A stretch of DNA of 64,000 nucleotides from CAYJPV01 sp964372095 (GTDB taxonomy: Bacteria; Acidobacteriota; Vicinamibacteria; Vicinamibacterales; JAKQTR01). The notes under the pieces were generated by a model that made no database searches, was not told the DNA's origin, and was given only the letters and a program-made list of their open reading frames with translations. Position 1 is the first letter of the stretch. Every line of letters begins with the position of its first letter. Where the stretch lies: contig CAYJPV010000003.1 of the NCBI GenBank assembly GCA_964372095.1, positions 1-64,000 of the forward strand. Reading direction: 5' to 3'. Of this stretch, positions 35,283 to 42,447 are shown in pieces. The position numbers and the translations under genes were made by a program.

Positions 35283-36350
35283 TCAGGCGGCGCGACGTTC
35301 GTAGTGGTGTTGAAGACCGCCGAGGTGCGGGATCTGGACGATTGTGCCGCAGGTCGGCGGCTGCGCCGCCCGTGGGACGGGCGCGTCCTTGTCCAGCGAG
35401 AGGTGCGTTCGCCACTCGTGATAGTAGACGAGGTACTGCCGGAGGTGACGGCGCAGCGAGCGCTCGTTCCAGACGATCAAGTGGTCGAGGCACTCCCGCC
35501 GCAGGGACCCGATCACGCGTTCCACGAATGGGTTCTGCCAGGGCGCACGAGGCGCGACCACGACTTCTTCGATGCCCATGGCCCGCGTCGTCGTCCGAAC
35601 GTCCGGTCCGTAGATGCCGTCGCGATCCCGGATGACGAACCGCGGAGCAGAGTCCCAGGGCCACGCCTCGCGGAGTTGCTGCGCGGTCCACGCGGCCGTC
35701 GGATGCGCCGTGACGTTCACGTAGACGACGTGCCGTCGATCGTGCAACAGCACGACGAACACAAACAACACGCGAAACGTCGCAGTGGGGACGGTGAAGA
35801 AGTCAACCGAGGCGAGTTGGGAGACGTGATTCGTGAGGAACGTCCGCCACGTCTGCGACGGGGGCTTCCCCCGGCGCCGCGTGAGGTGCTTGGCCACGGT
35901 CGATTGTGCGGTTTCGATGCCCAGCTTCCGCAGTTCGCCGTGGATGCGCGGCGCGCCCCACAGCGCGTTGGCCGCGTGCATCTGCCGGATGAGAGCCCGG
36001 ATGTCGGCGGCGACTGCCGGCCGGCCTGCTCGTCGCGGGCGTGATTACCACGACCAGTAGAGTGCGAACCCGCGGCGATGCCAGCGCACCACGGTGTCGG
36101 GCGTCACGATCTGGACGGCCCGTCGCCAGTTCGGCCACACCCGGGACAAGAACACCCACAGCATGCGATCCGTGCGACGCAGGCGCGGGCGTCTCGGCGC
36201 CTGGCGTAGGAGGACAGCGAGTTGATGCCGCAGGGCGAGAATCTCCGCCTCGAGGTCAAGACGTGACCGGACAGTGCAGCGGAGGGCGGCGAACAGGGCG
36301 GTGAGTAGCGGGGGCATCCTGCGGCCGACAGCATCAGTCTTGGCCCGCAA
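35283..36350 (-). mobile_element. IS481/IS3-like DDE transposase gene, interrupted by a stop
   Basis: A transposase of about 355 codons read from 36350 to 35283. The first part has an HTH leader (LEAEILALRHQLAVLLRQAP). An in-frame TAA occurs after ALYWSW (36045-36047), and reading continues in the same frame into MHAANALWGAPRIHGELRKL and a full rve core. The acidic triad is visible: SVDFFTVP (Asp), VIRDRDGIYG (Asp) and FVERVIGSLRREC (Glu). One substitution from Lys would explain the stop. No terminal inverted repeats were identified with confidence. Probably inactive. Inserted at the left of element 2. Confidence 0.8.
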
Positions 36351-36411
36351 CGACCACGACTACGGTAAGCACCGAGTTGCGGTCAGGTCCCCCTGCGATT
36401 CACGTAATCGC

Positions 36412-36735
36412 TCACGCGACCAACAGCCGGGCAGGGATCCCTGGCCGCGACCGCTTCTTCACCACGATTTCCACATCATGGCCAAGCAAGACCACAAACC
36501 GGACGAGGCGATCGAGCGAGAAGCCCGATAGCCGCCCGCACCGCAGGGCAGACACTTTGGGTTGATCGACGTCCAGGAGCTCTGCCGCCTCAGCCTGAGT
36601 CAGCCGGCGGCGCTCGATCAGCTTCGTAATCTTGTGAGCGAGTTCCGCTTTGGCCAGCGCTTCTTCGGGACGGGGAACCCGCACATCGGCGAACACGTTG
36701 CCGCTCCCCACCACGTAGCCCTTCTTGGTTGCCAT
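36412..36735 (-). CDS. XRE-family antitoxin (HigA-like, HTH_37)
   Basis: 107 residues. HTH pattern: LIERRRLTQAEAAELLDVDQ then PKVSALRCGRLSGFSLDRL. Start ATG 36735 lies three bases after the stop of the RelE-like gene, so toxin precedes antitoxin, the HigBA order. Expected to bind and neutralise the toxin and repress the pair. Confidence 0.88.
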   Translation of the reverse strand: MATKKGYVVGSGNVFADVRVPRPEEALAKAELAHKITKLIERRRLTQAEAAELLDVDQPKVSALRCGRLSGFSLDRLVRFVVLLGHDVEIVVKKRSRPGIPARLLVA

Positions 36736-36738
36736 GGC

Positions 36739-37101
36739 TCAGTTCTCCTGTGTCGCATGAAGCGTGGCCGCCCGCGCGAGCCGCTGTTTCAGCACGGCAA
36801 TGTCTGGCTGCGGCGTGGCGATGCCCTTCTTGGATTTCTTCTGGAACGCATGAAGGACGTACACCCGGTCCTGGAACCGAACGGCATAGACCGCGCGAAA
36901 CGTGTCGCCTCGGTGGTCGGACACGACCTCCAGGACGCCGGACCCCAGCCCTCCCAGCGGCTTGGCGTGCACATGCTTCTCGCCGATTTGTGCCAGGTAG
37001 ATCGCGTATCCGACTTCGTCCCGCACCGTCGCCGGAAACTCCTGCAGCCGCTCCAACGAATCACCCATCCAGATGACCGGTTTCGGCGCGGACGTGTTCA
37101 T
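36739..37101 (-). CDS. RelE/HigB-type toxin (phage Gp49-like)
   Basis: 120 residues. Gp49-like signature: PLGGLGSGVLEVVSDHRGDT and FRAVYAVRFQDRVYVLHAFQ, then KKSKKGIATP. Predicted ribosome-dependent mRNA interferase. First gene of a two-gene unit with the XRE antitoxin. Confidence 0.9.
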   Translation of the reverse strand: MNTSAPKPVIWMGDSLERLQEFPATVRDEVGYAIYLAQIGEKHVHAKPLGGLGSGVLEVVSDHRGDTFRAVYAVRFQDRVYVLHAFQKKSKKGIATPQPDIAVLKQRLARAATLHATQEN

Positions 37102-37523
37102 CGAGACAAGTGTAGGCTATATCTGGCATAGTTACAAATCAGCCCACTCGAACGCAACGAGCCAGATGCGGCGCAGTCTCGGTCCGCGACAGGCGGATCG
37201 GTTATCGCCGCTTGCTCCGATTCGCGCGGTCACGGCCGGCTTCCGGCCAAGATTCAATCCGACGCGTTCTTGATGGCTCCCGCCGCACAACCGCTATGTG
37301 TTAACTGATCACCGCGCCAGAAGTCGCCAATTCTGGCCTGTTCTCGAGGGTCTCAGACGACGGGCCTGCTGATCCGATGTTTGCTCTTCATTCGAGACGA
37401 CGGGCCTTCTAAACCGATGACCACCGGCTGACTTGGCCGGTGATCGCGAGCACCGGACATCACGGTCGAGGATCGCGACGACCGTCTCTCACAGCCGGTG
37501 ATCAGTAACAAGGGGAAGGCGGG
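37102..37523. other. Gene-free 0.42-kb boundary region with hybrid attachment-like sequence
   Basis: Contains a CGGTTATC arm start (37199), a degenerate GACGACGGGCCTGCTGAT (about 37357), and GACGACGGGCCTTCTAAACC, which joins a right-end arm to the 101-bp repeat at 37403. No gene is convincing. Confidence 0.6.
37403..37503. repeat. 101-bp island repeat with palindrome, copy 2
   Basis: Matches 32343-32443. It begins GGCCTTCTAAACC: the first eight bases after GG are the tRNA-Arg anticodon-loop core, but the tRNA 3' half does not follow. The inner palindrome has one mismatch relative to copy 1. Confidence 0.75.
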
Positions 37524-37739
37524 TCACGACGCCAGTCGAACTCGTTGCACGCCGACAAAATCCAGCGTTTCGGTGGTTTCGCCATCGACCTCGAGGCAGA
37601 GCGCGATCGCTTCCTTGATGCGCTCCATCAACTCATCCAGGGAGCGAGCCTGGGTGTGGCAGCCGTGCAACGTGGGAACGGAAGCCACGTAGAAGCCCTC
37701 CGCGTCCCGTTCGACAACAACGTTGAATTCTCTGCCCAT
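37524..37739 (-). CDS. HicB-like antitoxin domain protein without HicA
   Basis: 71 residues from ATG 37739 with GGAGGTG upstream. Pattern FNVVVERDAEGFYVASVP, LHGCHTQARSLDELMERIKE and the terminal VQRVRLAS. HicB partners with the small RNase HicA, but neither side contains a HicA-like gene (about 60 residues with GSH motif). It is therefore an orphan, or its partner was lost between cassette boundaries. Confidence 0.8.
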   Translation of the reverse strand: MGREFNVVVERDAEGFYVASVPTLHGCHTQARSLDELMERIKEAIALCLEVDGETTETLDFVGVQRVRLAS

Positions 37740-37834
37740 CAGTTCACCACCTCCAGGCATTGTACGAGCGAACGGCCGGCGCCGGAAAGCGCAAACGATC
37801 GGGAGCAGACTGCCAGTCCACCAGACTGGCGGAT

Positions 37835-37954
37835 CGGTTATCGCGCAAGACCTGGGACAGCGGCGATACCTCTTGATACGGCCAGGATCCGCCCAGGCAA
37901 CCAGCCAAGAACGGGCCCGTGATAACCGCCTTGGCATAACCGATCCGACGACCC
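37835..37954. repeat. Cassette right-end arm 2
   Basis: 120 bp from CGGTTATC to the tRNA core; ends GATAACCGCCTTGGCATAAC then CGATCCGACGACCC. Two ATAACCG direct repeats with 14-base period. Confidence 0.75.
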
Positions 37955-38001
37955 GCCTTCTAAGCCGGGGGTCCCGCGTTCGAGTCGCGGCGGGCGCGCC
38001 A
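37955..38001 (+). repeat. tRNA-Arg 3'-half fragment 2
   Basis: 47 bases identical to tRNA-Arg 23974-24020. Right end of element 2 and left junction of element 3. Confidence 0.95.
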
Positions 38002-38007
38002 GCCTAC

Positions 38008-38251
38008 GCTCGGCTTCCGGTCCGATCCATTCCTCAGCCGAGCTACGGCTGGCCAGGCCACCAGTCCGCCGAAGCAACGCCGTTGCGTAGGCGGGCGGGC
38101 GCGCCAGCCTACGCAAGGCTTCGGCCTGCACTCTTCCTCGCCTTGCTTCGGCTCGGCTGCGCCGGTCTGGGCAGGCCATTCCGGAGACATGGGTTACAGA
38201 TCATTCCGTAGACATGGGTAACACTCTCGGCCCGAAGGGGTTCTTGATCGG
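38008..38251. repeat. 244-bp cassette left-end repeat, copy 1
   Basis: Direct repeat of 39769-40011 at roughly 85-90% identity. It contains a further partial tRNA end (GGCGGGCGCGCC, about 38093) and ends with tandem CCGGAGACATGGGTTACAG-like motifs, resembling IS terminal sequences. Non-coding. Confidence 0.8.
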
Positions 38252-38285
38252 ACCTCGTTTCCCGGATAGCTCTCCGCCGGAGCCA

Positions 38286-38317
38286 TTGCTATTGCATCTA
38301 GAGTAACTATAATAGTT
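38286..38317 (+). promoter_or_regulatory. Promoter/operator of the Phd-PIN pair
   Basis: TTGCTA (38286-38291) and a perfect TATAAT (38308-38313), spaced 16 bases. The -10 lies inside the palindrome AACTATAATAGTT (38305-38317), so antitoxin binding here would block transcription. Confidence 0.6.
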
Positions 38318-38330
38318 GCATGAGGTGCGC

Positions 38331-38621
38331 ATGACGGACAAGGTGTCCACCATCGACGTGCGGCAGCGGCTCGGCGACATGCTCAACCGCGTGGCGCTAC
38401 GAAACGACGAGTTCATTATCGAACGGAAGGGAAAGGCGCTCGCCGCACTGGTGCCGGTCGAACGCCTGGAACAGATGCGACGCTTTGCGCGCCGACACGC
38501 GTTGAACTTCCTCGAACAGCAGCAAGGCAGCGCACTGACGGAGAAGCAGTCCACCGAACTGGCCTTGGAGGCACAGCGCTGGGCCCGTAAGTCTGCGAAG
38601 CCGCGAACGAAGTCGGCGTAA
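38331..38621 (+). CDS. Phd/YefM-type antitoxin
   Basis: 96 residues from ATG 38331. Phd fold: STIDVRQRLGDMLNRVALRN then FIIERKGKALAALVPVERLE. Neutralises the PIN toxin encoded six bases downstream and probably binds the palindrome over the -10 box. Confidence 0.9.
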   Translation: MTDKVSTIDVRQRLGDMLNRVALRNDEFIIERKGKALAALVPVERLEQMRRFARRHALNFLEQQQGSALTEKQSTELALEAQRWARKSAKPRTKSA

Positions 38622-38626
38622 CGGCC

Positions 38627-39049
38627 GTGCTCCGTGCTGTCCTTGACGCCAACGTGTTCGTGAGCGCGGCTATCCATCCGGACGGACCGCCAGGCCGCAT
38701 CATCGAGCAGTTCCTCCGTACAGATGCGTTTACGCTCGTCCTGTCCGAGGCTATCGTCGACGAGATCATGCGGGCCCTCGCGTACCGCAAGGTCCGCCGG
38801 TACATGCGGCCGGGCCTCGACCCCGGACTCTGGATGGAGGACCTGGTCGTCCTGGCCGAGTTCGTTTCGGATCCCAGCCAGGTGTCTGGTGTGAGCAAGG
38901 ACCCCGATGATGACAAGTACTTGGCCGCAGCCATCGCTGGCCGCGCCCCACTCGTCGTGAGTGGCGATCCTCACCTCTTGACGGTCGGGGAGTACGAAGG
39001 TGTCCGCATCGTGACGCCCCGAGCGTTCCTGAACCTGTTGCACGCTTGA
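38627..39049 (+). CDS. PIN-domain ribonuclease toxin (PIN_3)
   Basis: 140 residues starting at GTG. PIN motifs: VLDANVFVSA (Asp), LSEAIVDEIMRAL (Glu), KDPDDDKYLAAAI (Asp pair) and VVSGDPHLL (Asp). Predicted Mg-dependent endoribonuclease. Six bases after the antitoxin. The last codons and downstream 40 bases recur as a relic at 49759. Confidence 0.9.
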   Translation: MLRAVLDANVFVSAAIHPDGPPGRIIEQFLRTDAFTLVLSEAIVDEIMRALAYRKVRRYMRPGLDPGLWMEDLVVLAEFVSDPSQVSGVSKDPDDDKYLAAAIAGRAPLVVSGDPHLLTVGEYEGVRIVTPRAFLNLLHA

Positions 39050-39085
39050 GCACCTTCCTCGCCGGAAGGTGTGTCGGGCGAACCG

Positions 39086-39517
39086 CTATTCGAGCGAGTC
39101 CGTAATTCGTAGCTCGAAGCCCCAGCCCTCTCGAACCGCCAGGAACCGCGCGAGGTCGTCGATGTCGAGCGGGACACCATCAACCACGACGACCACCTCA
39201 CCGTCCCGCGACGAGATTCTGCCGTCAATGGAATCGTGGAGCATCTCCGCGGGACCCTTCGCGCTTGAGAGATGGCGCCTCGCAAGCCCTCGCGCCATCT
39301 TGCTCCTGACCCGACCCAACGCGGCGTACGGACTCGTCTCGCTGTAGGAAGCGAACTCGAACCCCAACCCATTCTTGCCGGCTTCCGACGCACGCACGGT
39401 GTACCCCAACGGGCCTTGGTGGCAATCGATCACAAAGGACCGTTTCCGCCCGGCGAAGTCCTCGGCCTCCTCGTGGATTGGAAAGTCCTGCTTCCAGTTC
39501 GTGACTCTGCGTTTCAC
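39086..39517 (-). CDS. Small protein of unknown function in a TA cassette
   Basis: 143 residues from GTG 39517, with AGGAGG upstream at good spacing. Features: FVIDCHQGPLGYTVRASEAG and a C-terminal EVVVVVDGVPLDIDDLARFL. No membrane segment, no recognised domain. It is convergent with the PIN toxin gene and is the only non-TA gene of this cassette. Confidence 0.65.
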   Translation of the reverse strand: MKRRVTNWKQDFPIHEEAEDFAGRKRSFVIDCHQGPLGYTVRASEAGKNGLGFEFASYSETSPYAALGRVRSKMARGLARRHLSSAKGPAEMLHDSIDGRISSRDGEVVVVVDGVPLDIDDLARFLAVREGWGFELRITDSLE

Positions 39518-39565
39518 GGAATTATCGCCTCCTGGCGGCTGGAGTCGACGGCCGAGTGCCCGAAT

Positions 39566-39686
39566 CGGTTATCGCTGCTGGCCGCGAATCGAGACTCTGA
39601 CGCCGGTTCTGGCCGTCCGTCGGAGTCCCATCTCCACATGAGACGTCGCCATGATAACCGCAAGGGCATAGCCGATCCGACGACCC
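39566..39686. repeat. Cassette right-end arm 3
   Basis: 121 bp from CGGTTATC to the tRNA core. Ends GATAACCGCAAGGGCATAGC then CGATCCGACGACCC; interior differs from arms 1, 2 and 4. Confidence 0.75.
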
Positions 39687-39733
39687 GCCTTCTAAGCCGG
39701 GGGTCCCGCGTTCGAGTTGCGGCGGGCGCGCCA
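39687..39733 (+). repeat. tRNA-Arg 3'-half fragment 3
   Basis: 47 bases matching tRNA-Arg 23974-24020 with one mismatch in the T-arm (GAGTTGC for GAGTCGC). Confidence 0.93.
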
Positions 39734-39768
39734 AATACAACTGTGTTACCCCTGTCTCAGGAAGGACA

Positions 39769-40011
39769 GCTCGGCTTCCGGTCCGATTCATTCCTCAGCC
39801 GAGCTACGGCTGACCAGGCCACCAGTCCGCCGTAGCAACCCGTTGCGAAGGCGGGCGGGCGCGCCAGCCTACGCAAGCTTCGGCCAGCACTCTTCCTCGC
39901 CTTGCTTCGGCTCGGCTGCGCCAGTCTTGGGCAGGCTATTCCGGAGACATAGGTAACACTTCATTCCGGAGACATGGGTAACAGTGTCGGACCGAAGGGA
40001 TTCCCGATCGG
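39769..40011. repeat. 243-bp cassette left-end repeat, copy 2
   Basis: Partner of 38008-38251. Preceded here by about 35 extra bases (39734-39768) including GTGTTACCCCTGTCTCAGG, similar to the transposon-end-like motifs at its right side. Confidence 0.8.
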
Positions 40012-40076
40012 CTCGAGCCTGCACGTCTTGGCGTCACGACCAGCGGCGCTACGTCGGTGCCGCAGCAACCTGACAA

Positions 40077-40113
40077 GTCCGTCTTTGACGTAGGTCCGTC
40101 TTAGACGTATACT
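40077..40113 (+). promoter_or_regulatory. Promoter and direct-repeat operator of the RelE/XRE pair
   Basis: TTGACG (40085-40090), 17-base spacer, TATACT (40108-40113). Two 16-base direct repeats GTCCGTCTTTGACGTA (40077-40092) and GTCCGTCTTAGACGTA (40094-40109) cover both boxes. The GTG start at 40121 falls at the expected transcription start, suggesting a leaderless message. Confidence 0.7.
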
Positions 40114-40120
40114 TCCCACA

Positions 40121-40438
40121 GTGCTGACGTTCATCGAGACGAAGCTGTTCACATCACTCGTCCAGCAGTATCTGGCCGACGATGAGTACTCGGCCCTGCA
40201 GCAGGCGCTCGTCACCCAACCGGACGCTGGCGACGTGATTCGCGGCTCCGGTGGAGTTCGGAAGCTGCGTTGGGGCGTCGCGGGTCGCGGCAAGCGCGGA
40301 GGCGTTCGGGTCATCTACTACCTGAGGTCACACCAGGACGAGATCTGGATGCTCACCGTGTACGCCAAGAACGAAGAGACAAGCATTCCGGGACATGTCC
40401 TGAAGAAGATCAAGGAGGAGATCGATGGCGGTGTCTAA
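40121..40438 (+). CDS. RelE-like toxin
   Basis: 105 residues starting at GTG. Pattern FIETKLFTSLVQQYLADDEY, RKLRWGVAGRGKRGGVRVIY and YAKNEETSIPGHVLKKIKEE, as in the HigB2/RelE group. Predicted mRNA interferase. Overlaps the antitoxin gene by 14 bases. Confidence 0.9.
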   Translation: MLTFIETKLFTSLVQQYLADDEYSALQQALVTQPDAGDVIRGSGGVRKLRWGVAGRGKRGGVRVIYYLRSHQDEIWMLTVYAKNEETSIPGHVLKKIKEEIDGGV

Positions 40439-40697
40439 GCGAAATGTCGGACTGGAGATCCTGGACGGTCTGCGTCAACTCAAACGGGGTGAGCACGGGC
40501 GCGTCACGACGGTTCCGTCGGTGTCGAGCATCCGGGAGCAGACGGGGCTGTCGCAGGCGAGGTTCGCTCAGTTGCTGGGCGTGTCGGTGCGCACGCTTCA
40601 AGAGTGGGAGCAGGGCCGCCGCGCGCCGTCAGGTGCCGCAAGGACACTCTTGCTCATCGCCGCCAAGAACCCTCGAGCACTCGTCGATGTGGCGTAG
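40425..40697 (+). CDS. NadS/HigA2-like XRE antitoxin
   Basis: 90 residues. HTH: IREQTGLSQARFAQLLGVSV then RTLQEWEQGRRAPSGAA. Partner of the preceding RelE-like toxin; likely represses from the direct repeats at 40077-40109. Confidence 0.92.
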   Translation: MAVSKRNVGLEILDGLRQLKRGEHGRVTTVPSVSSIREQTGLSQARFAQLLGVSVRTLQEWEQGRRAPSGAARTLLLIAAKNPRALVDVA

Positions 40698-40782
40698 GGC
40701 CGGGAGGCCTCTTCCAGATCGGTTGTCAGGCTCCAGTCGATACGCTTGACGTAACGCATATATCCGTGCGACGATGCCGTGA

Positions 40783-41064
40783 ATGATCGTCAGCTACCGA
40801 GGCAAGCGGACTAGGGACTTTGTCAGCGAGAAGCGGGTCAAAGCCTTTTCCGGCTTCGAACGATCGGCTGAGAACAAACTGGCGCAGCTCGATTCCGCCA
40901 CCGCTCTCGCTGACCTTCGTCGGCCGGGGAACCGGCTCGAGGTGCTGAAGGGAGACCGCAAGGGCCAATACAGCATCCGCATCAACGATCAGTGGCGCGT
41001 GTGCTTTGAATGGCCGGACGGATCCCCTGGGCCCGTAAACGTTGAGATTGTTGACTACCATTAG
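40783..41064 (+). CDS. higB: HigB-type toxin
   Basis: 93 residues. Typical HigB: MIVSYRGKRTRDFVSEK, then RLEVLKGDRKGQYSIRINDQ and a final VEIVDYH. Ribosome-dependent mRNA interferase. The antitoxin follows 13 bases later. Confidence 0.92.
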   Translation: MIVSYRGKRTRDFVSEKRVKAFSGFERSAENKLAQLDSATALADLRRPGNRLEVLKGDRKGQYSIRINDQWRVCFEWPDGSPGPVNVEIVDYH

Positions 41065-41077
41065 AGAGGTCGCGAAC

Positions 41078-41380
41078 ATGGCCCGTACCCCCATCCACCC
41101 AGGCGAAGTACTCGCCGATGACCTTGAAGCGCTCGACATGAGCGCTGCGGAGCTCTCGCGCCGGCTGAAGGTGCCGACCAATCGGGTTACCGAGATTCTG
41201 AACGGCCAGCGCGCCGTCACCGCCGACACCGCCCTCCGGCTCGCGCACTTCTTTGGCACGAGCGCGCAGTTCTGGCTGAACCTACAGAACCTCTACGAGT
41301 TGCGAAGAGCGGAAGAGAAGGTCGGGATGGCCATCAAGAGGCTACCGACCTTGGCACGCGAGGAGCAGGCACACGCGTAG
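41078..41380 (+). CDS. higA: HigA-type antitoxin
   Basis: 100 residues from ATG 41078. HigA signature: IHPGEVLADDLEALDMSAAE, then RRLKVPTNRVTEILNGQRAV and FGTSAQFWLNLQNLYELR. The second TA pair of this cassette. Confidence 0.93.
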   Translation: MARTPIHPGEVLADDLEALDMSAAELSRRLKVPTNRVTEILNGQRAVTADTALRLAHFFGTSAQFWLNLQNLYELRRAEEKVGMAIKRLPTLAREEQAHA

Positions 41381-41409
41381 GCGGGGGGGCGCCCGCGTAA
41401 GGCGCAGAT

Positions 41410-41530
41410 CGGTTATCGGGCTCGGCGCCGATTCGCGCTCCGACTCCCCACTTCCGGCCGCAGATCGATCTGGCGCGGATCGATGAGCTTCACGGCAATA
41501 ACCGCCCAGGCATAACCGTTCCGACGACGG
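41410..41530. repeat. Cassette right-end arm 4
   Basis: 121 bp from CGGTTATC to the tRNA core. Ends AATAACCGCCCAGGCATAAC then CGTTCCGACGACGG. Confidence 0.75.
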
Positions 41531-41577
41531 GCCTTCTAAGCCGGGGGTCCCGCGTTCGAGTCGCGGCGGGCGCGCCA
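41531..41577 (+). repeat. tRNA-Arg 3'-half fragment 4
   Basis: 47 bases identical to tRNA-Arg 23974-24020. Last fragment of the array. A shorter end (GGGCGGGCGCGCCAGTTTCC, about 41709) matches the sequence just after the intact tRNA. Confidence 0.95.
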
Positions 41578-41853
41578 TTCGACATCGCCTGTCCCGAGCA
41601 CCCCGTTGCAGTGCTCGCTCATGGCGAGCCATTGTCAGACGCCCACGCCCTGAGCCTGTCGCCCTTCGACCTAGCTCAGGGCGACCTTGAGCTCGTCGAA
41701 AGGTCGAAGGGCGGGCGCGCCAGTTTCCCCATTCCTCCGAATGTAGGCCGGGTCTTCAGACCCGGCGTGGCCGAAGGCGCGCCCACGACCGGTCACTCGC
41801 TGTCACACTGAAACACTCCGTTCGATTCCACTTCACTCCGCCCGGCACCGATG

Positions 41854-42271
41854 GCAATGTCGTGGACTAATGGCGACGCCGTTGCGCGCCTGTCGTCGCG
41901 CTGTTGGCCAGTCCCAACCCGAGTTCGCAGCCCGACTGGGAGTCTCCGTGGAGACGTACCGCACCTGGGATTCCGGCCGGCGCCCGACGCCGGCGCCGAT
42001 GCTGGAGAAGGCACAGGAATGGAGCCGGGCCTCCATGTGCGCACTCTCCGACTGGCGGCAAGGGACGGCCGGCTCGAAGTCTCCTACGGGAACAAGTGGC
42101 GGTTGCCTGGTAATGACGATGTGCCCTTGGCGGTGCGGACACCCACATGTCCTGCAGCGAGGTCCAGACTCGTTTCTCTTCGGCCGGAGCGTCCGGCAAG
42201 TAGGTGATTCCGCGAGCTACCCTGGCCGAGTCGTCGGCCGGATCTTCCGGGCAATCCAAGGTGCGAACTGA
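41854..42271 (+). pseudogene. Remnant of island HTH gene, copy 3
   Basis: An XRE start (RRAVGQSQPEFAARLGVSVE, then TYRTWDSGRRPTPAP) is in the frame of 41870. After EKAQEWSR the homology moves to another frame (GLHVRTLRLAARDGRLEVSY), with about 60 bases missing relative to copy 1 at 24224. The second XRE domain is absent. A decayed copy at the right boundary of the array. Confidence 0.7.
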
Positions 42272-42447
42272 GCCGACCGGATTGTGTGTCCGATCGGTCA
42301 GCAGATCAACGGCCGACGGGTGAAGGAAGATACGGAGCCTGCCGGACCCGAAAGCCCTGGCGGAAGTCGTTGTCGCTCGACGGCGTCGGCGCGCCCGGGA
42401 ACACGGCTGCGCCGGGCGGCGTATTCCGCCTTGTCGAAGGCGCCGGC

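Noticed and set aside
34634..41577. Integron attC sites
   Set aside because: The paired heptamers run GTTAT first and ATAAC second on both strands, opposite to the RYYYAAC...GTTRRRY order, and tRNA halves abut them. There is no integron integrase.
34756..41577. Extra tRNA-Arg genes
   Set aside because: Only the 3' 47 bases are present in each copy; acceptor 5' strand and D-arm are missing.
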